This document shows positions 1-5,229 of a stretch of DNA of 6,508 bases, piece by piece. Each line of letters starts with the position of its first letter. The first letter of the stretch is position 1. The position numbers and the translations under genes are program-made. The notes under the pieces are model-generated. The model was given only the letters and a program-made list of their open reading frames with translations, made no database searches and was not told where the DNA came from. This stretch comes from Helicobacteraceae bacterium (GTDB lineage Bacteria; Campylobacterota; Campylobacteria; Campylobacterales; SZUA-545): contig JAABTA010000056.1 in the NCBI GenBank assembly GCA_011390075.1, forward strand, positions 1 through 6,508, read 5' to 3'.

Positions 1-297
1 TACAATAACTTTTATATCTGCAAGATAGCTATCTGCACACTTTTGCACTCTTAGGGCGAGCTCTTTGGAGCAAAAAGCGTATTTTGCCTCTGTATTCATA
101 GCGAGAATAAACTCCTCAAGACTTTTTACCTTAAGAGCAAAATTCCTCTGTTTTTGGTACTGAACAAGGTCTTGTTCTTCAAAGGGAACAATAGGAAAAA
201 GATCTGTATTTCTATATTTTTCTATCTCATAAATAGAAGAGATCTTTACAATCTCTTTTTCTGCATTGACCGCATCATCAATATTAAATAGCAACAT
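1..297 (-). CDS. Unrecognised conserved-looking protein, C-terminal part outside the window
   Basis: An open frame of 99 codons begins at ATG (295-297) and leaves the window at its left edge without a stop. An AGGTG Shine-Dalgarno (305-309) lies 7 bases upstream, separated from the ATG by an A-rich tract. The protein starts MLLFNIDDAVNAEKEIVKIS and reads as a soluble alpha/beta protein: an acidic helix, a LFPIVPFEEQDL stretch near residues 33-44, a helix at KSLEEFILAMN (about 58-68), then KYAFCSKELALRVQKC (about 72-87) and a hydrophobic strand (DIKVIV) at the edge. Cysteines fall near residues 76 and 87. There is no signal peptide or membrane segment. It follows the PP0621-type gene after 15 bases and is probably the fourth gene of the ribA-rsmG operon. 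I do not recognise the family and assign no function. The good start site, codon use like its neighbours and operon position make it a real gene. Confidence 0.8.
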   Translation of the reverse strand, partial: MLLFNIDDAVNAEKEIVKISSIYEIEKYRNTDLFPIVPFEEQDLVQYQKQRNFALKVKSLEEFILAMNTEAKYAFCSKELALRVQKCADSYLADIKVIV

Positions 298-312
298 TTT
301 TTTTCACCTATT

Positions 313-516
313 CTATTTGAGTTTTGCACACTCTTTGGAGCAGTACTCTTTGCCAGATTTTAAGATTGCTTCATTGGCAGAGATATAAGTGCCACACTCT
401 TTGCAATCAACCATCTGCTCTACCTCTTTGTCTTTTTCTTTTCTCTTTTTGATAAAAAGAAAATAGACGATTGCTATAACTAGAGCTAAAATAAGTAGTT
501 TTGGTATTGATATCAT
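313..516 (-). CDS. Small membrane-anchored zinc-ribbon protein, PP0621 family
   Basis: A 67-residue protein. Residues 3-22 form one hydrophobic helix (IPKLLILALVIAIVYFLF), followed by a very basic and acidic linker (KKRKEKDKEVE, 23-33) and a small cysteine domain. C38, C41, C59 and C63 give the pattern CX2C-X17-CX3C, as expected for a zinc ribbon. The lysine-rich linker just after the helix suggests the C-terminal domain faces the cytoplasm. The layout (N-terminal anchor, MVxCxxCGxYI, then a C-terminal Cys pair) matches the small PP0621-type proteins found in many proteobacteria, whose role is unknown to me. Its ATG overlaps the rsmG stop codon (ATGA, 513-516), so translation is probably coupled. 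The family call is from memory of the motif; the anchor and cysteines are seen directly. The metal could be Zn or, less likely, Fe. Confidence 0.85.
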   Translation of the reverse strand: MISIPKLLILALVIAIVYFLFIKKRKEKDKEVEQMVDCKECGTYISANEAILKSGKEYCSKECAKLK

Positions 517-1103
517 AATTCACTTTCTTCTTGGTTAATTAAAAGATAACTCGAAGAGTCTCTTGTAAAGATCTCTACATTTTTAAAAGCATCGCCTTGG
601 GCTTGAGTTTTTTTACCCTTGTACAGCAAAAGCTTAGAGTCCTCTTTTAGAAATCTTTTGGAGAGAGCATAGAGCATTTTTGCATCTGTCACAGCTTTTG
701 ATGTGATGAGATCCAGTGTAAAACTCTCAATATCTTCTACTCTTTCTCTTATAATAGTAACATTATCTAAACGCAAAGTCGCTTTAATAAATTGTAAAAA
801 GCTCGCACGCTTTACTCTAGGTTCGACTAAAAAAAAGTGAGCATCTCTTTTGCAAATGGCTAAGATAAGTCCAGGAAAACCAGCTCCTGTACCAATATCC
901 ATGCAATTTGCAAACTCCTCTAAAAAGCTAAGAGGATATAAAGAGTCTAAAATATGGGGATATAAAGAGTCTAGATCTTTAGCTCCTCCTAGATTGTGAA
1001 TGGCATTCCACTCTAGAAAACTTTCGGCAAAACGGTCAAGATCTCTTAGGGCATCTTTAGAGAATACAAGATCGGTAGTCTCTAATTTTTGGCTAATTTT
1101 CAA
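513..1103 (-). CDS. rsmG: 16S rRNA (guanine-N7) methyltransferase RsmG (GidB)
   Basis: RsmG transfers a methyl group from S-adenosylmethionine to N7 of G527 (E. coli numbering) in the 530 loop of 16S rRNA; loss of function gives low-level streptomycin resistance in several bacteria. The 196-residue length suits the family. The Rossmann-type SAM motif is MDIGTGAGFPG (68-78), preceded by the RsmG-typical EWNAIHNL (31-38) and ILDSLYPL (51-58). LVEP (92-95) with VKRASFL (97-103) is the next conserved block, and ITSKAV (133-138) sits where E. coli has ISRAF, with Lys in place of Arg. The start is TTG (1101-1103), which overlaps the ribA stop as TTGA. No strong Shine-Dalgarno precedes it, so coupling to ribA is likely. 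An in-frame tandem repeat is listed separately. Confidence 0.95.
   Translation of the reverse strand: MKISQKLETTDLVFSKDALRDLDRFAESFLEWNAIHNLGGAKDLDSLYPHILDSLYPLSFLEEFANCMDIGTGAGFPGLILAICKRDAHFFLVEPRVKRASFLQFIKATLRLDNVTIIRERVEDIESFTLDLITSKAVTDAKMLYALSKRFLKEDSKLLLYKGKKTQAQGDAFKNVEIFTRDSSSYLLINQEESEL
934..973 (-). repeat. Short tandem repeat inside rsmG, 24-bp period
   Basis: The 16-base word GGATATAAAGAGTCTA (plus-strand spelling) occurs perfectly at 934-949 and again at 958-973. The 24-base period keeps the frame and gives two copies of LDSLYP in RsmG (residues 44-49 and 52-57). The second copy, in HILDSLYPL, is the family-conserved one. The first occupies a normally variable loop. Confidence 0.8.
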
Positions 1104-1669
1104 AGAAGATGCCCACTTTTCTCTTTTTTAACCTTGAGATAGTGGGCGTTGTGTTCGTTTGATTCCATGATTAAAGGCACTCTCTCTAAAATCTCCACCC
1201 CTGCTAGGGACTCTATTTTCCTAGGATTATTTGTAAGTAATTTAATCTTGGCTACTTGTAGATGGCTTAAGATAAACTCTGCCACCTCATAGCTTCTCTC
1301 ATCATCGGCAAATCCTAATTGATGGTTTGCCTCTACTGTATCAAGCCCCTTATCTTGCAAAGAGTAGGCATTGATTTTGTTCAGCAGACCAATATTGCGC
1401 CCCTCTTGCCTTAGATAAAGCACAGCTCCGCCATCTGGATTTTCGCTGATAAGATGCAAGGCCTTATCAAGCTGTTCGCCACAGTCGCACTTAAGGCTAC
1501 CAATGGCGTCTCCTGTTAAACACTCTGAATGTACTCTGATTAATGGGATCTCTCCGATTGTCTCTGTGTAGATTGCTAAATGTTCTTTATAATTTTCTTT
1601 AAAAGCTTTTACTTTAAATGTTCCATGTTTGGTGGGCAGATCTGCCTCATTTGATAACTCAATTTTCAT
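1100..1669 (-). CDS. ribA: GTP cyclohydrolase II (RibA), monofunctional
   Basis: RibA opens the imidazole ring of GTP, releasing formate and pyrophosphate, to give 2,5-diamino-6-ribosylamino-4(3H)-pyrimidinone 5'-phosphate, the first step of riboflavin and FAD synthesis in the cytoplasm. The 189 residues cover only this domain; there is no fused DHBP synthase (RibB) half. Zinc ligands are C50, C61 and C63 in RVHSECLTGD (45-54) and LKCDCGEQL (59-67). The GTP-binding block YLRQEGRNIGLLNKI (85-99), Y102, and ANHQLGFADDER (114-125) with R125 correspond to the catalytic region of E. coli RibA, and LTNNPRKIE (145-153) closes the site. It starts at ATG (1667-1669) and is the first gene of the minus-strand operon, divergent from hemB. 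No clear Shine-Dalgarno precedes the ATG (see the 1670-1733 entry). Confidence 0.97.
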   Translation of the reverse strand: MKIELSNEADLPTKHGTFKVKAFKENYKEHLAIYTETIGEIPLIRVHSECLTGDAIGSLKCDCGEQLDKALHLISENPDGGAVLYLRQEGRNIGLLNKINAYSLQDKGLDTVEANHQLGFADDERSYEVAEFILSHLQVAKIKLLTNNPRKIESLAGVEILERVPLIMESNEHNAHYLKVKKEKSGHLL

Positions 1670-1733
1670 ACAGCAATTTTACCGCAGTTTGGTTAAAATC
1701 ACTCTCTGTAATAATTTTAATAGAGGAAGTTAT
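1670..1733. promoter_or_regulatory. Divergent promoter region between ribA and hemB
   Basis: These 64 AT-rich bases must carry promoters for both operons. For hemB the best -10-like hexamer is TAAAAT at 1694-1699, predicting a start near 1706 and a leader of about 28 bases. A second candidate, TGTAATAAT at 1707-1715, would leave almost no leader. For ribA (minus strand) there are two TAAAAT hexamers: 1719-1714, giving a leader of about 37 bases, and 1681-1676, which puts the predicted start on the A of the ribA ATG. No convincing -35 is seen, which is common in Campylobacterota. I see no riboswitch-sized RNA (there is no room for an FMN element) and no strong operator palindrome. Confidence 0.45.
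1722..1729 (+). promoter_or_regulatory. hemB ribosome binding site
   Basis: AGAGGAAG ends 4 bases before the ATG at 1734. It fixes this start even though the frame stays open back to an ATG at 1629 inside ribA. Homologues also begin close to the RxRRLRKN motif just after this ATG. Confidence 0.85.
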
Positions 1734-2705
1734 ATGTTTACAAGGTTTAGAAGGCTACGAAAAAATGAAAATATTCGATCTTTAGTGCGGGAAAATCATG
1801 TGCGAAAAGAGGATTTAATCTATCCACTTTTTGCACGATATGGGAAAAATTTTAGAGAAGAGGTTGCCTCTATGCCTGGGGTTTTTCAACTCAGTGTTGA
1901 TGAACTTTTAAAAGAGCTAGAAGGAGTAACCGCTAAAGGCATTCAAGCTATTATGCTTTTTGGAATTCCCCAAACAAAAGATAGCATTGGAAGCGATGCC
2001 CTAGACTCCCACGGCATTATTGCCCATGCACTGGGAGCGATTAAAGCTAATTTTCCAGATCTCTATGTAGTGACAGATCTCTGTTTTTGTGAATATACAG
2101 ACCATGGTCACTGCGGGATCTTAGATAGCTGTGGCTGTGTTGTTAATGATGCCACTTTAGAGATCTTAGCCCAACAAGCAGTTATCCACGCTAGAGCTGG
2201 GGCTGACATGATAGCTCCTAGTGGTATGATGGATGGCACCATCGCCGTCTTAAGAGAGGCCCTTGATATAGCAGGATTTGAAGATATACCTCTTATGAGC
2301 TACTCCACAAAATTTGCTAGTAGCTACTATGGTCCTTTTCGAGATGTGGCAGAGTCGGCTCCAAGCCACGGAGACAGAAGAGGCTACCAGATGGACCCTG
2401 CCAATGGTAATGAGGCCATTCGTGAGAGCTTAGAAGATGAGATGCAAGGCGCAGATATTTTGATGGTCAAGCCCGCCTTTGTCTATCTTGATATAGTGCG
2501 AGCCATTAAAGAGCGATCGAGCCTTCCACTGTGTGTCTATAATGTAAGTGGGGAGTATGCCATGCTGAAGTTGGCTGGAAAAGCTGGGCTTATTGATTAT
2601 GAAAAGGTTTTAATGGAGACGATGGTAAGCTTTAAACGAGCAGGAGCAGATCTTATCATCACCTATCACGCCCAAGAGGTGTGCGATCTCTTAGATAGGT
2701 CATAA
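1734..2705 (+). CDS. hemB: Delta-aminolevulinic acid dehydratase (porphobilinogen synthase), zinc-dependent type
   Basis: HemB joins two molecules of 5-aminolevulinate into porphobilinogen, the first common step towards heme and other tetrapyrroles, as a cytoplasmic homo-oligomer (typically an octamer). The 323-residue length is normal. Both Schiff-base lysines are present: K193 in YSTKFASSYYGPFR (190-203) and K246 in MVKPA (244-248). The metal site DLCFCEYTDHGHCG (115-128) has all three cysteines (C117, C119, C127), so this is the catalytic-zinc form rather than the Asp-rich magnesium form. Further landmarks are IAPSGMMDG (160-168), GDRRGYQMDPAN (213-224) and CVYNVSGEYAML (267-278). It leads a two-gene plus-strand unit, the DUF21/CBS gene starting 8 bases after its stop. 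In C. jejuni, as I recall, hemB is likewise divergent from ribA. Confidence 0.98.
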   Translation: MFTRFRRLRKNENIRSLVRENHVRKEDLIYPLFARYGKNFREEVASMPGVFQLSVDELLKELEGVTAKGIQAIMLFGIPQTKDSIGSDALDSHGIIAHALGAIKANFPDLYVVTDLCFCEYTDHGHCGILDSCGCVVNDATLEILAQQAVIHARAGADMIAPSGMMDGTIAVLREALDIAGFEDIPLMSYSTKFASSYYGPFRDVAESAPSHGDRRGYQMDPANGNEAIRESLEDEMQGADILMVKPAFVYLDIVRAIKERSSLPLCVYNVSGEYAMLKLAGKAGLIDYEKVLMETMVSFKRAGADLIITYHAQEVCDLLDRS

Positions 2706-2713
2706 ACTAGATT

Positions 2714-3736
2714 ATGGAACTTTTACTCTTTTACTTCTCTATCGCCATATGTGTCTCTTTTCTTTGCTCAATTTTAGAAGCAGTTATTTTAAGTGCGACT
2801 CCTCTTCATATTGAGTCTTTGGTTGCAGGAAAAAGGGCAGGAGCCAAGCTTTTATATAAACGAAAAGAGGATATTGATACTAGTGTCTCAGCGATCCTGA
2901 CAATTAACACCTTTGCCCACACTCTTGGCGCTAGTGGGGTGGGAATTGAGGCTGCAAAGATCTGGGGAGAGGAGTATATGTTTGTTATCTCTTTTATCTT
3001 AACCATTGGAATTTTACTTTTTTCTGAAATTATCCCTAAAACCATTGGGGCAACCTACTGGAGAAATCTAGCAATTAGCTCTTCGTATATTATCCATGCC
3101 ATGGTTTTTATCACCTATCCTATTGTCATCGTCACAAACTACCTCACAAGAGTTTTTAAACACCAAAAAGTCAAAATGTCCCGTGATGAGATACGCGCTG
3201 CTACAGAGATAGGAGAGCGAGATGGAGCCATTAACCAACGAGAGGGAGACTTAATAGAAAACAGCTTACAACTTAAAGAGCGAAATATCCACTCTATTAT
3301 GACCCCAAGAAGTGTACTGTTTGCCTTTGATGAGAACACAACAATTCAAGAGTTTTTACAAACCAAAGATTACGACAATTTTTCAAGAATTCCTATCTAC
3401 AAAGACTCTCATGATAACATCACAGGAATAGCCCTTTTAAGAACTATTCTTATGAACTGCATCGATCAAAACACAACAAAAAAACTCAAAGATATAGCCC
3501 TTCCTGTTTTTACCCTAAGAGAGACTATCTCTGTCTCAAAAACACTAGAACTTTTTATTAAAAGAAACGAACACATCTTTATTGTTGAGAATGAGTATGG
3601 AATGGTGGTGGGCATTGTCACCTTAGAAGACGCTATAGAGACTCTTTTAGGGGTAGAGATTACTGACGAATTTGATGATGTGGAAGATATGCAACTCAAA
3701 GCCAAAATGCTCCTACGGCAAAAAAACAGGAGATAG
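2714..3736 (+). CDS. DUF21 membrane protein with paired CBS domains (CNNM/CorC-like), short form
   Basis: A 340-residue inner-membrane protein of the CNNM/CorC family, often annotated as a hemolysin-domain or TlyC-like protein; characterised relatives act in Mg2+ (or Co2+) export. The DUF21 domain (about 1-150) has hydrophobic segments near 2-27, 56-78, 88-107 and 121-146, with the signature SEIIPKTIGA (104-113) between the third and fourth. A cytoplasmic acidic helix (157-185) leads into MTPRS (196-200) and two CBS motifs that in relatives bind adenine nucleotides: CBS1 about 196-250 (SRIPIY at 224-229) and CBS2 about 262-318 (GIVTLEDAIETLLG at 300-313, then DEFDD). The chain ends near residue 340, so the CorC_HlyC domain usual in longer members is absent. 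The frame is intact, so this looks like a natural short form. The Shine-Dalgarno is weak, and translation is probably coupled to hemB. The ion is not decided by sequence. Confidence 0.9.
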   Translation: MELLLFYFSIAICVSFLCSILEAVILSATPLHIESLVAGKRAGAKLLYKRKEDIDTSVSAILTINTFAHTLGASGVGIEAAKIWGEEYMFVISFILTIGILLFSEIIPKTIGATYWRNLAISSSYIIHAMVFITYPIVIVTNYLTRVFKHQKVKMSRDEIRAATEIGERDGAINQREGDLIENSLQLKERNIHSIMTPRSVLFAFDENTTIQEFLQTKDYDNFSRIPIYKDSHDNITGIALLRTILMNCIDQNTTKKLKDIALPVFTLRETISVSKTLELFIKRNEHIFIVENEYGMVVGIVTLEDAIETLLGVEITDEFDDVEDMQLKAKMLLRQKNRR

Positions 3737-3747
3737 TTTGTAGCTCC
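3720..3747 (-). terminator. Weak intrinsic terminator for murJ
   Basis: Read on the minus strand just after the murJ stop, GGAGCTACAAACTATCTCC folds as a GGAG/CTCC stem, one C-T mismatch, a TA/TA pair and a CAAAC loop. It is followed by TG and seven T (3726-3720). The stem is short, so termination may be partial. It lies in the last codons of the convergent DUF21 gene. Confidence 0.45.
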
Positions 3748-3749
3748 AC

Positions 3750-5135
3750 TCAAAAGAAAACATGCTTCAAGATCTCCAAAAGAAAATACTCTGCTGTTAA
3801 TGTAGCCACCCAAAGGGCAAGGTATTTCCATTGGATTATTTTTTGAAATCTCTCAAATCCAAAGGCTTTTATAGTTAAAAATAGTAGCGTCATGCCACCA
3901 ATAGAGGAAGCTAGCGCTAGTCCCTTAGCCTCGAATGGGACAATCAGCATGAGCGCAAAGATAATATTGACTCCTAAAGATTTAGCGGTAATAATTGCAG
4001 CTCTTCCTTGCTGGTGGTGAGAATAGAGCCAGAGGCTAAAGATCTTGGCAAGACCAAAGGGGAGCAAACCTAGCATATACATTCCTAAAACTTCTGCTGT
4101 ATAGGCTGTATCTGTGGAGGTGAACTCGCCTCTTTCAAATAAAAGCTCAATAATCTGTTCATTGAGCACAATACCGCCAACCGTGGATGCGCCTAATAAA
4201 AAAAGTAAAATCCAGAAAGATCTTCCAAGGTAGCGAAGCGCTTGCGTTTCGTCTTGATTTTTAATTGCTTTGGCAATTGTTGGGAAAAGTGCAATGGAGA
4301 CGGCTATGGCAAATAGGGCTAAAGGAAGTTGCAAAATTCTATTGGCGTAGTAAAGATAACTAATGCTTCCAGCCATTAAAAAAGAGGCTAAGAAAGTATC
4401 TAAAAAAGCGGAGAGATGGGCAGCAGAAGAGCCAAAAATTGCAGGGACAAAGCTTTTGTTAAATTGTCTAGTGTCCTCTGGGTGAGATCGCTTTGTTTTG
4501 AGTCCAATCAACATAAGTTTACACATATTCACTTTTTGCACAGCCACAATATGCACAAGGACTTGTAAAAGACCCCCAACAATCACACCATAGCTCAAAT
4601 ACTCAACAATCTGGATCTTTTCTAGATCTCTAGCTATAAAAAGTGCGCCAATTAACGATATATTCAAAAGAGCCGTTGAGAAAGCTGTGGTGGCAAAATG
4701 CTTTTTGTAATGGAGTAAGGCTGAGAGGAATGTCACAATAAAGATGAGATCAAGGTAGTAAAAATTGATGGCAACAAAAGGAGCAGCGAGTTCGACAGTG
4801 GCTGCGTCAAAGCCAAAAGCGATCATTTGAGTGACTAAAGCGCTAAAAAGTGTTACAAAAATAGACAAAACAGCAATAATTGCCATGAGTCTAGCAAATA
4901 TGGCTACACTAAACTTGCCTTTATAGCGAGCATGAATAAAAGAGGGGAGAAAGGCTTGGGTAAAAGCGCCTTCGGCAAATATTCTCCTAAAGAGGTTAGG
5001 AAGCTTAAAAGCGACAAAAAAGATGTCGGAATAGATATTCGCTCCTAGAATGGATGCTGTCAAAAGATCTCTTAGAAAACCTAAGATACGAGAGAGTAAA
5101 ATCCCAAAGGAGTTGGTAAAAATAGCTTTTATCAT
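3750..5135 (-). CDS. murJ: Lipid II flippase MurJ (MviN), MOP superfamily
   Basis: MurJ flips lipid II across the inner membrane for peptidoglycan synthesis. The 461-residue polytopic protein is somewhat shorter than E. coli MurJ (about 510 residues). Cavity-lining charges match: R16 and R22 in SRILGFLRDLL (15-25), D37 in YSDIFFVAFKLPNLFRR (35-51), R50 or R51, and R266 in YYANRILQLPLALF (262-275). Where E. coli has Asp269 and Glu273, this protein has N265 and Q269, amides also found in other MurJ branches as I recall. FAEGAFTQAFLP (53-64) and LLFERGEFTSTDT (331-343) are further family signatures. The ATG (5133-5135) has AGG at 5144-5142, 6 bases upstream. It is a single-gene unit, convergent with the DUF21 gene and divergent from the fapA-like gene. 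TAAGAT at 5170-5165, with TG one base upstream, is a possible extended -10. Confidence 0.96.
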   Translation of the reverse strand: MIKAIFTNSFGILLSRILGFLRDLLTASILGANIYSDIFFVAFKLPNLFRRIFAEGAFTQAFLPSFIHARYKGKFSVAIFARLMAIIAVLSIFVTLFSALVTQMIAFGFDAATVELAAPFVAINFYYLDLIFIVTFLSALLHYKKHFATTAFSTALLNISLIGALFIARDLEKIQIVEYLSYGVIVGGLLQVLVHIVAVQKVNMCKLMLIGLKTKRSHPEDTRQFNKSFVPAIFGSSAAHLSAFLDTFLASFLMAGSISYLYYANRILQLPLALFAIAVSIALFPTIAKAIKNQDETQALRYLGRSFWILLFLLGASTVGGIVLNEQIIELLFERGEFTSTDTAYTAEVLGMYMLGLLPFGLAKIFSLWLYSHHQQGRAAIITAKSLGVNIIFALMLIVPFEAKGLALASSIGGMTLLFLTIKAFGFERFQKIIQWKYLALWVATLTAEYFLLEILKHVFF

Positions 5136-5173
5136 ATAGAGCCTAAGATTTATTTATCTTTGAGATCTTAGCA
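5136..5173 (-). promoter_or_regulatory. Candidate murJ promoter (extended -10)
   Basis: On the minus strand TGCTAAGAT (5173-5165) resembles an extended -10 (TGn plus TAAGAT, 4 of 6 to TATAAT). It predicts a start near 5158 and a leader of about 23 bases that would contain the TTAGG Shine-Dalgarno. No -35 is evident. The match is weak and short. Confidence 0.35.
5143..5171. repeat. Inverted repeat in the murJ/fapA-like intergenic region
   Basis: CTAAGAT (5143-5149) and ATCTTAG (5165-5171) are perfect 7-base inverted arms around a 15-base spacer. On the minus strand one arm overlaps the proposed murJ -10 and the other reaches into the murJ Shine-Dalgarno. The repeat could be an operator or a coincidence in AT-rich DNA. 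Confidence 0.4.
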
Positions 5174-5184
5174 AAGTTTTTTTG

Positions 5185-5202
5185 AGGAATATTTGTTGCT
5201 TT
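5185..5202 (+). promoter_or_regulatory. Sigma-54 (RpoN) promoter of the fapA-like gene
   Basis: AGGAATATTTGTTGCTTT has GG (5186-5187) and GC (5198-5199) with exactly 10 bases between, as required for a -24/-12 promoter. The -12 element TTGCTT is perfect, and GGAAT-A at -24 fits the GGAA-type element I recall for Campylobacter and Helicobacter RpoN promoters. The -12 C at 5199 places the transcript start at about 5211, giving a 19-base leader that contains the Shine-Dalgarno. Seven T (5177-5183) lie just upstream. Confidence 0.7.
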
Positions 5203-5219
5203 AAAAATAGATTCAAACT

Positions 5220-5224
5220 AGGAG
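5220..5224 (+). promoter_or_regulatory. Ribosome binding site fixing a TTG start
   Basis: AGGAG stands 5 bases before TTG 5230-5232. The codon immediately before this TTG is an in-frame TAG (5227-5229), so the frame cannot begin earlier, and the next in-frame ATG is not until 5518. Together these fix TTG 5230 as the start. Confidence 0.85.
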
Positions 5225-5229
5225 AGTAG

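Noticed and set aside
1629..1733. N-terminal extension of HemB back to ATG 1629
   Set aside because: It lies inside ribA, has no Shine-Dalgarno, and would add 35 residues not found in HemB. The strong AGAGGAAG before ATG 1734 decides the start.
1670..1733. FMN riboswitch upstream of ribA
   Set aside because: The gap is only 64 bases and shows none of the conserved RFN element helices; an FMN riboswitch needs well over 100 bases.
2806..3045. Minus-strand open frame of 79 codons opposite the DUF21 gene
   Set aside because: It is a shadow of a well-supported membrane-protein gene, with no Shine-Dalgarno and no family resemblance. The same holds for the frames at 3139-3339 and 3466-3831.
3711..3732. 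CTCCT/AGGAG hairpin as a plus-strand terminator for the DUF21 gene
   Set aside because: It has a 5-bp stem with a 13-base loop inside the coding region and no T-tract after it on the plus strand.
5143..5183. CTAAGAT/ATCTTAG hairpin followed by T7 as an intrinsic terminator on the plus strand
   Set aside because: The stem is AT-rich with a 15-base loop, the T-run starts 5 bases after it, and no plus-strand gene lies upstream to be terminated.
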